From an uncultured Clostridia bacterium (GTDB lineage: Bacteria; Bacillota; Clostridia; Christensenellales; UBA1242): a stretch of 51,291 bases of DNA. The stretch's first letter is position 1. Each line of letters opens with the position of its first letter. The DNA lies in NCBI GenBank assembly GCA_937907645.1, contig CALCWV010000065.1, positions 1 through 51,291 on the forward strand, given 5' to 3'. A model generated the notes under the pieces. That model did no database searches, was not told the DNA's origin, and saw only the letters and a program-made list of their open reading frames with translations. The position numbers and the translations under genes were made by a program. Positions 7,647-15,750 of this stretch are shown in pieces.

Positions 7647-7769
7647 CTAAAATATTTATCAAAGGCCGACCGTCGAGCCTCGCTCTGCTTTCTTTTTTGG
7701 CTAGTACATTCTAAATTATTAATTTAAAATCATTGAGTTTAAATAATCTAGTTAAATGTAATTTTTTAT
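7647..7769. other. Intergenic segment, no gene seen
   Basis: Contains GTCGAGCCTCGC and TTTTTTGGCTAG, faintly like the AGGCTCG and GCTAG words of the 31.3-32.1 kb repeats. The rest is AT-rich and without an ORF. Confidence 0.5.
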
Positions 7770-7798
7770 TTTACAAAAAAAGGTTGGAATGATATAAT
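7770..7798 (+). promoter_or_regulatory. recX promoter placing +1 at the start codon
   Basis: TTTACA (7770-7775), 17 bp, TATAAT (7793-7798). The expected start of transcription (about 7804-7806) coincides with the ATG at 7805, so the message should be leaderless. There is no ribosome-binding site. Confidence 0.8.
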
Positions 7799-7804
7799 AT
7801 ATTT

Positions 7805-8437
7805 ATGATAATAACAGAAATCAAAAAAATTGGGAAGGGGAATAGATACTCGTTATATATTGACGAGGAGTTCGTTGGTGCGTTTGAAGCGGAAATCCTT
7901 GCAAAGAATAAACTCAAAACAGGACAGGAACTTTCACATGACGAGTTGCAGAGATTAAAGATTGAAAATGGAGATTATGCCTCATTCGATAGAGCTCTGT
8001 CAGTATTAGAAAAGAGCATGAAAACAGAAAAAGGTATTCGTGACTTCCTTATGCAAAAAGGTTATCCGGAGGAGTGCATCGATCGATCTGTTGAGAAACT
8101 CAAAGAGTATGGATACATCAATGACGAATTTTTTGCAGAAAGTTACATTAAGACATACTCATTTAGTAAGGGAAAGAAAAAAATTAAGTATGAGCTTATA
8201 TCTAAGGGCGTGGACAAGCGGATTATAGATGAAAAGCTTGCAGACCTTATTGAAGAAGATGAGGAAATTGAATCCTGCAAGAGGCTAGCTAAAAAGTACT
8301 TAAAAAACAAGGTCATTGATGAGAAAACAAGGAATAAACTTTCAAATCACCTTGTAAGCAAAGGCTTTGGATATGATGTAATTTCAAAGGTTGTAAGGGA
8401 AGTCATAAAGGAGGCTGAAGATGAGAGTTGGGATTGA
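7805..8437 (+). CDS. recX: Regulatory protein RecX
   Basis: Modulator of RecA filament extension. 210 aa of the RecX three-helix-repeat type: ALSVLEKSMKTEKGIRDFLM, then EKLKEYGYINDEFFAESYI (about residues 97-115), then KIKYELISKGVDKRIIDEKL. Both the length and the YINDE motif fit. recA is not in the window. The start is supported by the promoter position rather than by a Shine-Dalgarno sequence. The end overlaps acpS by 17 bp. Confidence 0.9.
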   Translation: MIITEIKKIGKGNRYSLYIDEEFVGAFEAEILAKNKLKTGQELSHDELQRLKIENGDYASFDRALSVLEKSMKTEKGIRDFLMQKGYPEECIDRSVEKLKEYGYINDEFFAESYIKTYSFSKGKKKIKYELISKGVDKRIIDEKLADLIEEDEEIESCKRLAKKYLKNKVIDEKTRNKLSNHLVSKGFGYDVISKVVREVIKEAEDESWD

Positions 8438-8783
8438 TACGATTGAGCTTGAAAGAGTCTCTATAGAGGACAAGTTTATAAAAAGGATAGCTTGCGAAAG
8501 GGAAGAAAAGTATATTAGAAACTATAAATGTGAAAATGGACTAAGACAAAGAACTGCTGCGCTTTGGTGTGTAAAAGAGGCCGTTATGAAGGCCCTTGGT
8601 CTTGGGAAAGATAGCGGCGTCACAATGAAAGAAATTGAGCTTATGCATGAAGAGTCAGGTCGTCCATACGTGAAACTAAGTGGAGTAGCACAAAAAAAAT
8701 TCGAAGAAATAGGGTGCAGCGAAATTGAAATTTCTCTTTCTCACAGCGAAACAATTGCCACGGCAATATGTATTTGTAAGTAA
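8421..8783 (+). CDS. acpS: Holo-[acyl-carrier-protein] synthase
   Basis: Transfers the 4'-phosphopantetheine arm of CoA to apo-ACP, activating fatty-acid synthesis. The N-terminal VGIDTIELERV carries the Mg-binding Asp, WCVKEAVMKALG (about residues 49-60) is the second signature, and SLSHSETIATA closes the fold. 120 aa is normal for the small trimeric AcpS type. AAAGGAGG inside the recX end serves as its ribosome-binding site, so the two genes are probably coupled. Confidence 0.93.
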   Translation: MRVGIDTIELERVSIEDKFIKRIACEREEKYIRNYKCENGLRQRTAALWCVKEAVMKALGLGKDSGVTMKEIELMHEESGRPYVKLSGVAQKKFEEIGCSEIEISLSHSETIATAICICK

Positions 8784-8840
8784 AAAAATATAAAAGTTAG
8801 CTAATTTTTCTAAAAAATTAAAAAAATATAGAAAAAATAG

Positions 8841-8869
8841 TTGACTTTTATTTTTTATTATGATAAATT
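8841..8869 (+). promoter_or_regulatory. Promoter upstream of the helD leader
   Basis: TTGACT (8841-8846), 17 bp, TAAATT (8864-8869), giving a start near 8876, about 170 nt before helD. Confidence 0.55.
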
Positions 8870-8875
8870 TGTTGA

Positions 8876-8972
8876 ACATAGCCTTGCAAGAAGGTAATTT
8901 AAAATCATTTATGCTTTGACAATTTTAGGCTGAAAGTCATATCCCCCACACGGGAGGAATAGGCTTTTTTTG
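8876..8972 (+). ncRNA. Candidate leader or small RNA with premature terminator before helD
   Basis: The predicted transcript contains CCTT-GCAAG-AAGG, a GC-rich hairpin TCCCCC-ACAC-GGGAGGA (one bulged A) and ends in AGGCTTTTTTT. AGCCT at 8880-8884 can pair with AGGCT at 8927-8931 or with AGGCT at 8961-8965 next to the T run. That would allow two alternative folds, as in attenuators. No known riboswitch class was recognised. helD begins 70 nt further on with its own strong ribosome-binding site. Confidence 0.4.
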
Positions 8973-9043
8973 CATTTTCCGACGATTTGGGGTGACGCTG
9001 CGTAAGCATTGACATACAAAAACTAAGAAAAGGAGGTGTAGTA

Positions 9044-11149
9044 TTGTCAAAAGAAGAAGCGCTCAAGTATGAGCAGGAGCAATATCCGATAATTAAAAGA
9101 CAATTAGAAGATAATCATAAAGAAGTTTTGCGACTTTATGAGATTGCTTGGAAAAGCTGGGACAGAGATCCCGAAAACCACGACGGTGCGCCGAGTGGAA
9201 TCATGGAAATGTATGAGGAGCTGATTCGAAATTACAATCGAAATCAGGATGCACCATACTTCGCGAGGATCATCTTTCAAGAAGATGACAGCGATGAGGT
9301 GACAGATGTATATATCGGAAAGATAGGATATGTCGACCTAAAGAGCACGAAGCTGATTGACTGGAGAGCTCCGATAGCGGATTTATATTATAACGCACCG
9401 CTAGGCAAAGCTTCATATGAAACTTCGATGTTCTATGAAAACCCTCTCATTGATTTAAAGAAGAGGATCGACGGAACGCTGTCACTAAAAAGACAGATCA
9501 GAATTGAGGACAACAAAGTCCTAGAGTTATATGACTTTCAAAACACTGTTTCAACAGACGAATTTCTAAAGCCATATCTAACAGAATCGGCAGATAATCG
9601 ACTAAAGAACATTGTTTCGACTATCCAGCAGGAGCAAAACGAGATTATAAGATTCCCGCTCAACAAAAACACAATTGTGCAGGGAGTTGCGGGATCAGGA
9701 AAGACAACAGTTGCGTTGCATAGACTTTCGTACTTAATGTACAACTACAAAAAATACATTAAAGCGAAGGATTTTATGATAATCTCGCCAAATCAGGTCT
9801 TTATGAGCTACATCTCAAATCTACTAATTGACCTCGATGCCGATCAAGCCTACAGCTACAGCTTGGAAAACATTTTCAAAGAATACACGAAAATAAGAAG
9901 GAATGTACTTGCAAAGCATGAACAGTATGAAAAACTTGAGGAGAGAAGAGTAAATCCCGACTACTTAAGGTTCAAAGGCTCAAAGGAGTTTATAGAAGTA
10001 ATTGATTCCTATCTTGAGGACCTATATAAAGACATCTTCTGCAAAGATCTGAAGATTGAAGGAATAAAAGTCCTTGGCAAAGAGCAAATGTACGATTACT
10101 TCAAGGCAGTTCGACTGAAATGGCTATATCCTTCGTTCGACGCGTGGGTTGGAAAAGTAGTCTTCGACATGAAGATAAACACAGAGCTCACAGATAAGAT
10201 AGAACAGAATTTAAAAGATGAGGATGTTCCGTTTGCCACAAGGCTTTTCATAATGAGAACTCTGCAAAGGCAAGGACTATCGAAGTACTTAAGAAAGTTC
10301 ATGCCAAGTGGACTGACACCTCTGAAGCTATATGTGAACCTCCTAAAACATATAGAAAAATACACGAATTACAAGTGGAGTGTCACGCTCAAAGAGGAAA
10401 CACTTGAAAACTTAAACAGAGGAGTGATTTCTTATGAGGACATGTTCCCGCTAATATATTTACAATACAAATTAGAAGATATAAGAGAATATGACAATAT
10501 AAAACACGTCTTTATCGATGAAGCACAGGACAATTCCTACTTTGCTTACTACGTTTTAAGACAGATATTCCCAAATGCCTATTTCTCAATCTTCGGCGAC
10601 CTCGCGCAAGGATTATACTCCTATCAATCAATAGATAGCTGGGATGAAATAGCTGGCATCTTCGAGAACTCGTCGCAGCTTCCACTCAACAAGAGCTACA
10701 GAACGTCGATAGAAATTATGGAAGAGGCGAATAAGACATTGGAAAAACTTGGAATGACCAAAGCAAGCAATGTTGTAAGACACGGCGAAGAGGTCGAAAG
10801 AAGAAAGGGAATTCCAAGAGATGTAGTGCTTCAGGAAATAAAAGAGATGCGAGAAAAAGGATACAAGACGATAGCAGTTATCTGCAAGGATAAGCGTGAG
10901 CTTGCGAGAGCAAGTATGCTCCTCAGTGATTGCAACCTTCAAATTCTCGACGAAAAGAACTCCAACTACGATGAATTACAAGTTGTACTTCTCACAGTGC
11001 AAACGGCGAAGGGACTCGAGTTCGACGGAGTGATAATCTTCGACGAAGATAGTTTCGACGACAGCGAAAAGCTTGATTTAAAACAGCTGTTTGTTGCAAA
11101 GACAAGAGCTTTGCACAAGCTTTATCTAAACGCAGTAAGCGTCAATTGA
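9044..11149 (+). CDS. helD: HelD-like superfamily 1 helicase (RNA polymerase-recycling ATPase)
   Basis: The Walker A motif GVAGSGKTT is at about residues 209-217, Walker B DEAQD at about 491, and motif IV-VI elements (LNKSYRTSIEIMEEAN, VQTAKGLEFDGVIIFDED) lie near the end. The N-terminal helical arm (about residues 1-70: EQEQYPIIKRQLEDNHKEVL) is followed by a region with YIGKIGYVDLKS and IDWRAPIADLYYN. These are typical of HelD, which removes RNA polymerase from stalled complexes and in some bacteria gives rifamycin tolerance. The start is TTG with a near-perfect AGGAGGTG. The upstream leader may attenuate it. Confidence 0.9.
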   Translation: MSKEEALKYEQEQYPIIKRQLEDNHKEVLRLYEIAWKSWDRDPENHDGAPSGIMEMYEELIRNYNRNQDAPYFARIIFQEDDSDEVTDVYIGKIGYVDLKSTKLIDWRAPIADLYYNAPLGKASYETSMFYENPLIDLKKRIDGTLSLKRQIRIEDNKVLELYDFQNTVSTDEFLKPYLTESADNRLKNIVSTIQQEQNEIIRFPLNKNTIVQGVAGSGKTTVALHRLSYLMYNYKKYIKAKDFMIISPNQVFMSYISNLLIDLDADQAYSYSLENIFKEYTKIRRNVLAKHEQYEKLEERRVNPDYLRFKGSKEFIEVIDSYLEDLYKDIFCKDLKIEGIKVLGKEQMYDYFKAVRLKWLYPSFDAWVGKVVFDMKINTELTDKIEQNLKDEDVPFATRLFIMRTLQRQGLSKYLRKFMPSGLTPLKLYVNLLKHIEKYTNYKWSVTLKEETLENLNRGVISYEDMFPLIYLQYKLEDIREYDNIKHVFIDEAQDNSYFAYYVLRQIFPNAYFSIFGDLAQGLYSYQSIDSWDEIAGIFENSSQLPLNKSYRTSIEIMEEANKTLEKLGMTKASNVVRHGEEVERRKGIPRDVVLQEIKEMREKGYKTIAVICKDKRELARASMLLSDCNLQILDEKNSNYDELQVVLLTVQTAKGLEFDGVIIFDEDSFDDSEKLDLKQLFVAKTRALHKLYLNAVSVN

Positions 11150-11399
11150 CACCGGTACGCCGCAAGTCTCGACTTGAAGACTATCAAATATCCTTCGTAT
11201 TACGAATATATTACTTTCGTTCATAAAATAACCAACGAAAAGTGTCAATGGCTGCCCGTGGAAGAAGTTATTATTTTATTTATATCAAGCGAAGTTAGTA
11301 CAAATAAAAAAGGATAGTACATGGACTATCCTAAATCGCAGCTATATGCCAGCAGAAAGGTTAAAGCTGATGCAGCCTGAGGTTTCGTGCGGCAAATTG
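11150..11399. other. Intergenic DNA between helD and rplL, no gene seen
   Basis: Contains small dyads such as TTCGTATTACGAA (near 11200) and AGTCT/AGACT, plus the terminator at 11304-11332. At 11344-11360, ATATGCCAGCAGAAAGG resembles the reverse complement of the right end of the GAACC-loop repeats. No reading frame of note. Confidence 0.5.
11304..11332 (-). terminator. Intrinsic terminator reading leftward
   Basis: AGGATAGT (11311-11318) pairs with ACTATCCT (11325-11332), and the T run lies on the - strand side (11305-11310). It lies beyond the rplL terminator, so it would only serve readthrough or a small transcript covering the repeat at 11400-11525. Confidence 0.7.
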
Positions 11400-11525
11400 T
11401 TTTATTTGAAAAATTGGATGAAATGCAAGGCTCACTGTTCAGCACAGGCAGGAGTTTAGCTCTCTAAATGACTGTCTGGGCTGAACAGTAGCAAACGCAG
11501 CAGTTCGCCAATTTTTCAAATAAAA
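11400..11525. repeat. Nested-hairpin repeat with 18-bp perfect terminal inverted repeats (copy A)
   Basis: TTTTATTTGAAAAATTGG at 11400-11417 is perfectly complementary to 11508-11525. Inside is a second long hairpin: CTGTTCAGC (11435-11443) with GCTGAACAG (11480-11488), then CAG/CTG steps, then TTTAG-CTCT-CTAAA at the tip. The inner asymmetric loop GGCAGGAG opposite TGACTGTC recurs at 32056-32095. No ORF. The element could form a cruciform in DNA or a 126-nt multi-stem RNA. Confidence 0.8.
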
Positions 11526-11526
11526 A

Positions 11527-11558
11527 AACAAAAAGCAAGGAAGAGATCCTTGCTTTTT
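11527..11558 (-). terminator. Terminator of rplJ-rplL
   Basis: GCAAGGA-AGAGA-TCCTTGC stem with a long T run on the - strand side. Confidence 0.9.
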
Positions 11559-11591
11559 TTGAAACACAAATTATTATTAGTAAAATTTAAA

Positions 11592-11963
11592 TTATTTAAG
11601 TTCAACAACAGCGCCAGCTTCTTTAAGCTTAGCTTCCATTTCTTTAGCTTCTTTTGTAGGAACAGCTTCTTTAACTGTCTTAGGTGCTCCATCAACAAGA
11701 GCTTTAGCTTCTCCAAGTCCAAGACCTGTGATTTCTCTAACGATTTTGATAACAGCAATTTTGTTTGCTCCAACTTCCTTAAGAACAACGTTAAATTCTG
11801 ATTTTTCTTCTGCAGCGGCAGCAGCTCCTGCAGCAGGTCCAGCAACAACTGTAGCAGCAGCAGCTGAAACTCCAAATTTTTCTTCAATAGCTTTAACAAC
11901 TTCGTTTAATTCAACGACTGTCATGTTTTCGATTTCTTCTAAGAATTTTTCTTTATCAAACAT
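11592..11963 (-). CDS. rplL: Ribosomal protein bL12 (L7/L12)
   Basis: Stalk protein that recruits translation factors to the ribosome. The N-terminal dimerisation helices (FLEEIENMTVVELNEVVKAI) are followed by an Ala/Gly hinge (about residues 36-52). The conserved C-terminal domain includes KIAVIKIVREITGLGLGEAK and LVDGAPKTVKE. The ATG at 11963 is preferred: GGAGG lies eight bases upstream, while the ATG 15 bases earlier overlaps that site. This gives 123 aa. Here rplJ-rplL stand alone, with no rpoB after them and no rplKA before them. Confidence 0.97.
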   Translation of the reverse strand: MFDKEKFLEEIENMTVVELNEVVKAIEEKFGVSAAAATVVAGPAAGAAAAAEEKSEFNVVLKEVGANKIAVIKIVREITGLGLGEAKALVDGAPKTVKEAVPTKEAKEMEAKLKEAGAVVELK

Positions 11964-12023
11964 TTTTTTATCCTCCATTTGATTGTTTTTTTAATTTTTT
12001 TATTTCGTTTATTATTTTAATTA

Positions 12024-12512
12024 TTATGCTTTTGCTTTCGCAACTTGATCTAAGCATACTGCAAGTCCACGAACAGGGCTCTGTAGTAAGTATACAAGTT
12101 TTGTAAGAAGAACTTCTTTTGATGGGATGCTAGCAAGTGTTTTGATCATTTCTGCATCAACAACAGCTCCGTCAGTAACTCCACCTTTGATTTCCATCTT
12201 CTTTGTTTTTTCGATTGTGTCAGCAAGGATTTTGCAAGCTGAAACTTCATCGTTATAACTAAATGCAACAGCGTTTGTTCCTTCGAAAATGCTTTCGCAA
12301 CCTGTGTATCCAAGTTCGTTCAAAGCACGAAGAACAAGTCTGTTTTTGTAAACTTTGTAATCACAGCCATTCTTTCTGAACTCAGCACGCATTGCAGTAT
12401 CTTCTGCAACTGTTAAACCGCGATAATCCACAAAAGCAACTGTCTTTGCCTTAGAAATTTTATCTTTAATTTCTTCGACAACAACTTTCTTTGCTTCTAA
12501 ATTTGCACTCAT
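12024..12512 (-). CDS. rplJ: Ribosomal protein uL10
   Basis: Base of the ribosomal stalk, binding 23S rRNA and L7/L12 dimers. It begins MSANLEAKKVVVEEIKDKIS and contains FVDYRGLTVAEDTAMRAEFR and YKVYKNRLVLRALNELG, as in other L10 proteins. A longer open frame reaches 12620, but GGAGACAAAG before the ATG at 12512 fixes the start, giving 162 aa. The upstream DNA is the L10 leader rather than coding. 60 bp separate it from rplL. Confidence 0.95.
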   Translation of the reverse strand: MSANLEAKKVVVEEIKDKISKAKTVAFVDYRGLTVAEDTAMRAEFRKNGCDYKVYKNRLVLRALNELGYTGCESIFEGTNAVAFSYNDEVSACKILADTIEKTKKMEIKGGVTDGAVVDAEMIKTLASIPSKEVLLTKLVYLLQSPVRGLAVCLDQVAKAKA

Positions 12513-12519
12513 CTTTGTC

Positions 12520-12680
12520 TCCTTTTTATAATTTTGTGTTTCAAGCAAAATAAAATCTCTACGCCATAAGGAAAGGCATAGAGATTGGAAGAATCTATAT
12601 ATACACCTTATCCTCGGCAAGTTTACGTTAGTAAGTTATGCTTTCGCACTTGCTGTCTATGGAAAGACTTTATTTTACGT
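12520..12680 (-). promoter_or_regulatory. Ribosomal L10 leader with attenuator hairpin
   Basis: Read on the - strand, it contains GACAGCAAGTGCGAAAGC and later CTTGCCGAGG, the hallmarks of the L10(L12)4-binding leader found before rplJ in Bacillota. A terminator-like hairpin follows: AATCTCTATGCC/GGCGTAGAGATT (plus-strand 12554-12586) with a T-rich tail. Excess L10-L12 complex should bind and reduce expression. Confidence 0.85.
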
Positions 12681-12685
12681 TGTTT

Positions 12686-12714
12686 ATTATATATAAAAAA
12701 TAGCGCCATGTCAA
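12686..12714 (-). promoter_or_regulatory. Promoter of rplJ-rplL
   Basis: On the - strand: TTGACA, 17 bp, TATAAT, both consensus. The layout is identical to the str-operon promoter at 37213-37241. Confidence 0.92.
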
Positions 12715-12781
12715 GTGATTTTGCGAAAAAATACAACAAATTTTTTAGAATTATGATATAATCGTTTAGGAGGATAAAAAT

Positions 12782-12985
12782 ATGTGTTTAGCTGAGTTTT
12801 CCAAGAATTTAAAATTAATGCTAAGTGAAAAGGGAATGAGTCAATCGGATCTTGCTAGGGCAATTGAAACGACGCCGACAGCTATTACATATTGGGTGAA
12901 TGGCGTAAAAGAGCCAACGCTAAGCAATATTTATAAGATAACAAAAGCACTCGATTGCACCTTTGAAGAATTGATTGAAAAATAG
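12782..12985 (+). CDS. Small XRE-family DNA-binding protein
   Basis: 67 aa consisting of one helix-turn-helix domain: LMLSEKGMSQSDLARAIETT, then AITYWVNGVKEPTLSNIYKI and an FEEL end (Cro/CI-type fold). AGGAGG lies upstream of the ATG, with a TATAAT box at about 12757-12762. Its target is unknown. It is transcribed alone and lies between the rplJ promoter and leuS. The leuS promoter starts 11 bp after its stop codon. Confidence 0.88.
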   Translation: MCLAEFSKNLKLMLSEKGMSQSDLARAIETTPTAITYWVNGVKEPTLSNIYKITKALDCTFEELIEK

Positions 12986-12995
12986 ATGTATTAGA

Positions 12996-13024
12996 TTGAC
13001 TTTTACAGATTAAAATGATAAACT
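12996..13024 (+). promoter_or_regulatory. leuS promoter
   Basis: TTGACT (12996-13001), 17 bp, TAAACT (13019-13024). The short leader carries AAGGAG. No T-box precedes leuS, unlike tyrS. Confidence 0.75.
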
Positions 13025-13049
13025 GGGAGCATAATTTAAGGAGAAAATA

Positions 13050-15470
13050 ATGTCAGAGTTTAATTTTAAAGAAGTAGAAGCAAAATGGTGTAAATATTGG
13101 GAAGATAATAAGACTTTTAAGACAGATATAAGAGATTTTTCTAAACCTAAGTATTATGTTTTAGATATGTTCCCTTATCCTTCCGGACAAGGACTTCATA
13201 TCGGTCACCCAGAAGGATATACTGCGTCAGATATAGTTGCAAGAATGAAGAGGATGCAGGGATACAACGTTTTGCATCCAATGGGCTATGACAGTTTCGG
13301 GCTTCCTGCAGAGCAGTATGCTATTAAGACAGGAAATCACCCTGGAAAATTCACAGAGCAATGTATTGAAAATTTCACAAGACAGCTCAAAATGCTCGGC
13401 TTTTCATATGATTGGGATAGGATGATATCAACTTGCGATCCTTCATATTATAAGTGGACACAGTGGATTTTCAAACGTATGTATGAAGACGGACTCGCAA
13501 AATATAAAGACATGCCAGTTAACTGGTGCGAAGAACTAGGAACAGTTCTTTCAAACGATGAAATTATTGATGGAAAGAGTGAAAGAGGAGGCTTCCCAGT
13601 TGTAAGAAAGAACCTTAAACAATGGGCAATGGACACTCCAAGATATGCAGACAAACTATTGAAGGGACTAGATGGCTTAGACTGGCCTCAATCAACAGTT
13701 GAAATGCAAAAACACTGGATTGGCAGAAGCGAGGGTGTCGAAGTAGAGTTTAAGACAAACTTTGGACAAAAATTTAGAATTTTTACAACATGTATTGAAA
13801 CAATTTATGGAATTACATTCATGGTGCTTGCTCCAGAAAGCGATATTGTTTCAAGCATGAAATCTAAGATCAAAAACTGGACAGAAGTAAAAAAATATAT
13901 TGACGAAACGGCAAAGAAATCTGACCTTGAAAGAGGGGAATTAAATAAAGGAAAGACAGGAGTTAAGCTTGAAGGAATCAAAGCAATTAACCCTGTGAAT
14001 GGCAGAGAAGTCGATGTTTACATCGCTGACTTTGTCATCGCTTCCTATGGAACAGGCGCTGTTATGGCAGTTCCAACGCACGATCAGAGAGATTTTGAGT
14101 TTGCTCTCCAACACAACATTCCAATGATTCAAGTGATTGAAGGAAGAGATGTTTCAAAGTGTGCTTTTGAAAAGCAGGATTATCTTGGAAAAGGCTGCAA
14201 GCTCATGAATTCTGAGGAATTTACAGGCCTCACTGTTGAACAGGCAAAGGTTGCTATTACTGACAAGCTTGTTAAACTCGGAGTAGCAAAGAGAACAGTC
14301 AACTATAGACTTAGAGATTGGATCTTCGCTCGTCAGAGATATTGGGGAGAGCCAATTCCAGTTATACATATGGAAGATGGCACGATAAAACTTGTTGACG
14401 ACAAAGATCTTCCACTTATCCTTCCAGCTCTAGATGATTACAAAGCTAAAAACGGCAAGGCTCCTCTTGACAACAATCAAGATTGGGTCAACGTAACAAT
14501 TGACGGCATGAAAGGGAAGAGAGAAACAACAACAATGCCGGGCGCTGCTGCATCAAGCTGGTACTTCTTAAGATATATCGATCCAAATAACGACGAAACA
14601 TTCTGCGACTATGAACTTATGAAACACTGGATGCCAGTTGACCTATATATCGGCGGGGCAGAGCACGCAGTTGGACACTTGTTGTATTCAAGATTCTACA
14701 ATAATTATCTCTATGATAAAGGACTTGTTCCATATGCGGAGCCAGTTAAAAAATTAGTTCATCAAGGCATGATCCTTGGCGAAAACAACGAGAAAATGAG
14801 TAAGAGCAGAGGAAATGTCATTAATCCTGATGACATTGTAGCTGAATTTGGAGCAGACACACTCAGACTTTATGAAATGTTTATGGGTGCATTGCAAGAT
14901 GCAAAGCCTTGGAACACGAAGAACATAGACGGCTCAAAGCGTTTCTTGGACAGAGTTTGGAGATTATATAACGACGAAAACAAAATCCAAGACAAGCCAA
15001 ATGCAAACTTGGATAGAGTATATCATGAAACAGTTAAGAAGGTTACAACTGACTATGAAACTCTTAACTTCAACACAGCAATAAGCCAGATGATGATCTT
15101 TATCAATGCTGTATATAAAGAAGATGTATTCCCAAGAGAATATGCAGAAAACTTTATTAAACTTCTTAACCCAGTTGCACCATTTATCACAGAAGAGATT
15201 TGGTCAACAGTTTTGGGACATAAAGAATCAATCGCTTATGCAAAGTGGCCAACATATGACGAGAAGTATCTTGCTAGAGATAGCGTAGAAATGGCTATTC
15301 AAGTTAACAGCAAGATAATCACAAGAATGGACATCGGCACTACTTGGGATAATGCAAAAGTTCTTGAAGAAGTAAAGAAAAACGACAAAATTTCTTCTCT
15401 TCTTGCTGGAAAACAGATTGTAAAAGAAATTGTAGTTCCTGGAAGAATTGTGAACATCATTTGTAAATAA
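13050..15470 (+). CDS. leuS: Leucyl-tRNA synthetase
   Basis: Class I synthetase for tRNA-Leu, 806 aa, the normal bacterial length. HIGH motif (FPYPSGQGLHIGHPEGYTAS) at about residues 41-60. The CP1 editing domain is present (TCIETIYGITFMVLAPESDI, YGTGAVMAVPTHDQRDFEF). A TMPG-type loop (TTTMPGAAASSWYFLRYID) and KMSKSRGNV at about 579-587 follow, then the anticodon-binding helical domain. AAGGAG before the ATG. Terminator immediately downstream. Confidence 0.97.
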   Translation: MSEFNFKEVEAKWCKYWEDNKTFKTDIRDFSKPKYYVLDMFPYPSGQGLHIGHPEGYTASDIVARMKRMQGYNVLHPMGYDSFGLPAEQYAIKTGNHPGKFTEQCIENFTRQLKMLGFSYDWDRMISTCDPSYYKWTQWIFKRMYEDGLAKYKDMPVNWCEELGTVLSNDEIIDGKSERGGFPVVRKNLKQWAMDTPRYADKLLKGLDGLDWPQSTVEMQKHWIGRSEGVEVEFKTNFGQKFRIFTTCIETIYGITFMVLAPESDIVSSMKSKIKNWTEVKKYIDETAKKSDLERGELNKGKTGVKLEGIKAINPVNGREVDVYIADFVIASYGTGAVMAVPTHDQRDFEFALQHNIPMIQVIEGRDVSKCAFEKQDYLGKGCKLMNSEEFTGLTVEQAKVAITDKLVKLGVAKRTVNYRLRDWIFARQRYWGEPIPVIHMEDGTIKLVDDKDLPLILPALDDYKAKNGKAPLDNNQDWVNVTIDGMKGKRETTTMPGAAASSWYFLRYIDPNNDETFCDYELMKHWMPVDLYIGGAEHAVGHLLYSRFYNNYLYDKGLVPYAEPVKKLVHQGMILGENNEKMSKSRGNVINPDDIVAEFGADTLRLYEMFMGALQDAKPWNTKNIDGSKRFLDRVWRLYNDENKIQDKPNANLDRVYHETVKKVTTDYETLNFNTAISQMMIFINAVYKEDVFPREYAENFIKLLNPVAPFITEEIWSTVLGHKESIAYAKWPTYDEKYLARDSVEMAIQVNSKIITRMDIGTTWDNAKVLEEVKKNDKISSLLAGKQIVKEIVVPGRIVNIICK

Positions 15471-15476
15471 AGAGAG

Positions 15477-15507
15477 CATCCTACTTTTATAGTAGGGTGT
15501 TTTTTTA
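15477..15507 (+). terminator. leuS terminator
   Basis: CATCCTACT-TTTAT-AGTAGGGTG followed by a T run. Confidence 0.85.
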
Positions 15508-15694
15508 GAAATAGCAGTCCCAAGTATTTTGTTTATCTGAAAAAAACGAAGATATAGCTTTCTTTTTAAAGGCCTATACACAAATATTCTTTTTGTATAA
15601 CGGACATATTTTCGAGGATTTTTGAATATTATGTAATAATATGCAAAATTTGTAACAATATTTATAAAAATGTATAATTATGCATAATAAATGG

Positions 15695-15723
15695 TTGACA
15701 ATGGGAGAAATGTGTGTTATAAT
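15695..15723 (+). promoter_or_regulatory. Perfect consensus promoter
   Basis: TTGACA (15695-15700), 17 bp, TATAAT (15718-15723), 27 bp before the gene at 15751. Confidence 0.92.
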
Positions 15724-15750
15724 ATCTGTGAATTTTAGAGGAATAATTAA

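Noticed and set aside
8876..8972. Known riboswitch (guanidine, ZTP, preQ1) or SRP or 6S RNA
   Set aside because: The conserved cores of these classes could not be matched by eye. It is kept only as an unassigned leader or small RNA.
11400..11525. Ordinary rho-independent terminator or insertion sequence
   Set aside because: A separate rplL terminator already exists at 11527-11558, the element has no T run of its own, and it is too short for any transposase.
11516..11899. Leu/Lys-rich open frame across rplL
   Set aside because: Shadow frame of rplL, with low-complexity composition caused by the Ala/Glu-rich gene on the same strand.
12513..12620. N-terminal extension of L10
   Set aside because: The extra 36 codons overlap the L10 leader and its attenuator; a good ribosome-binding site is found only before 12512.
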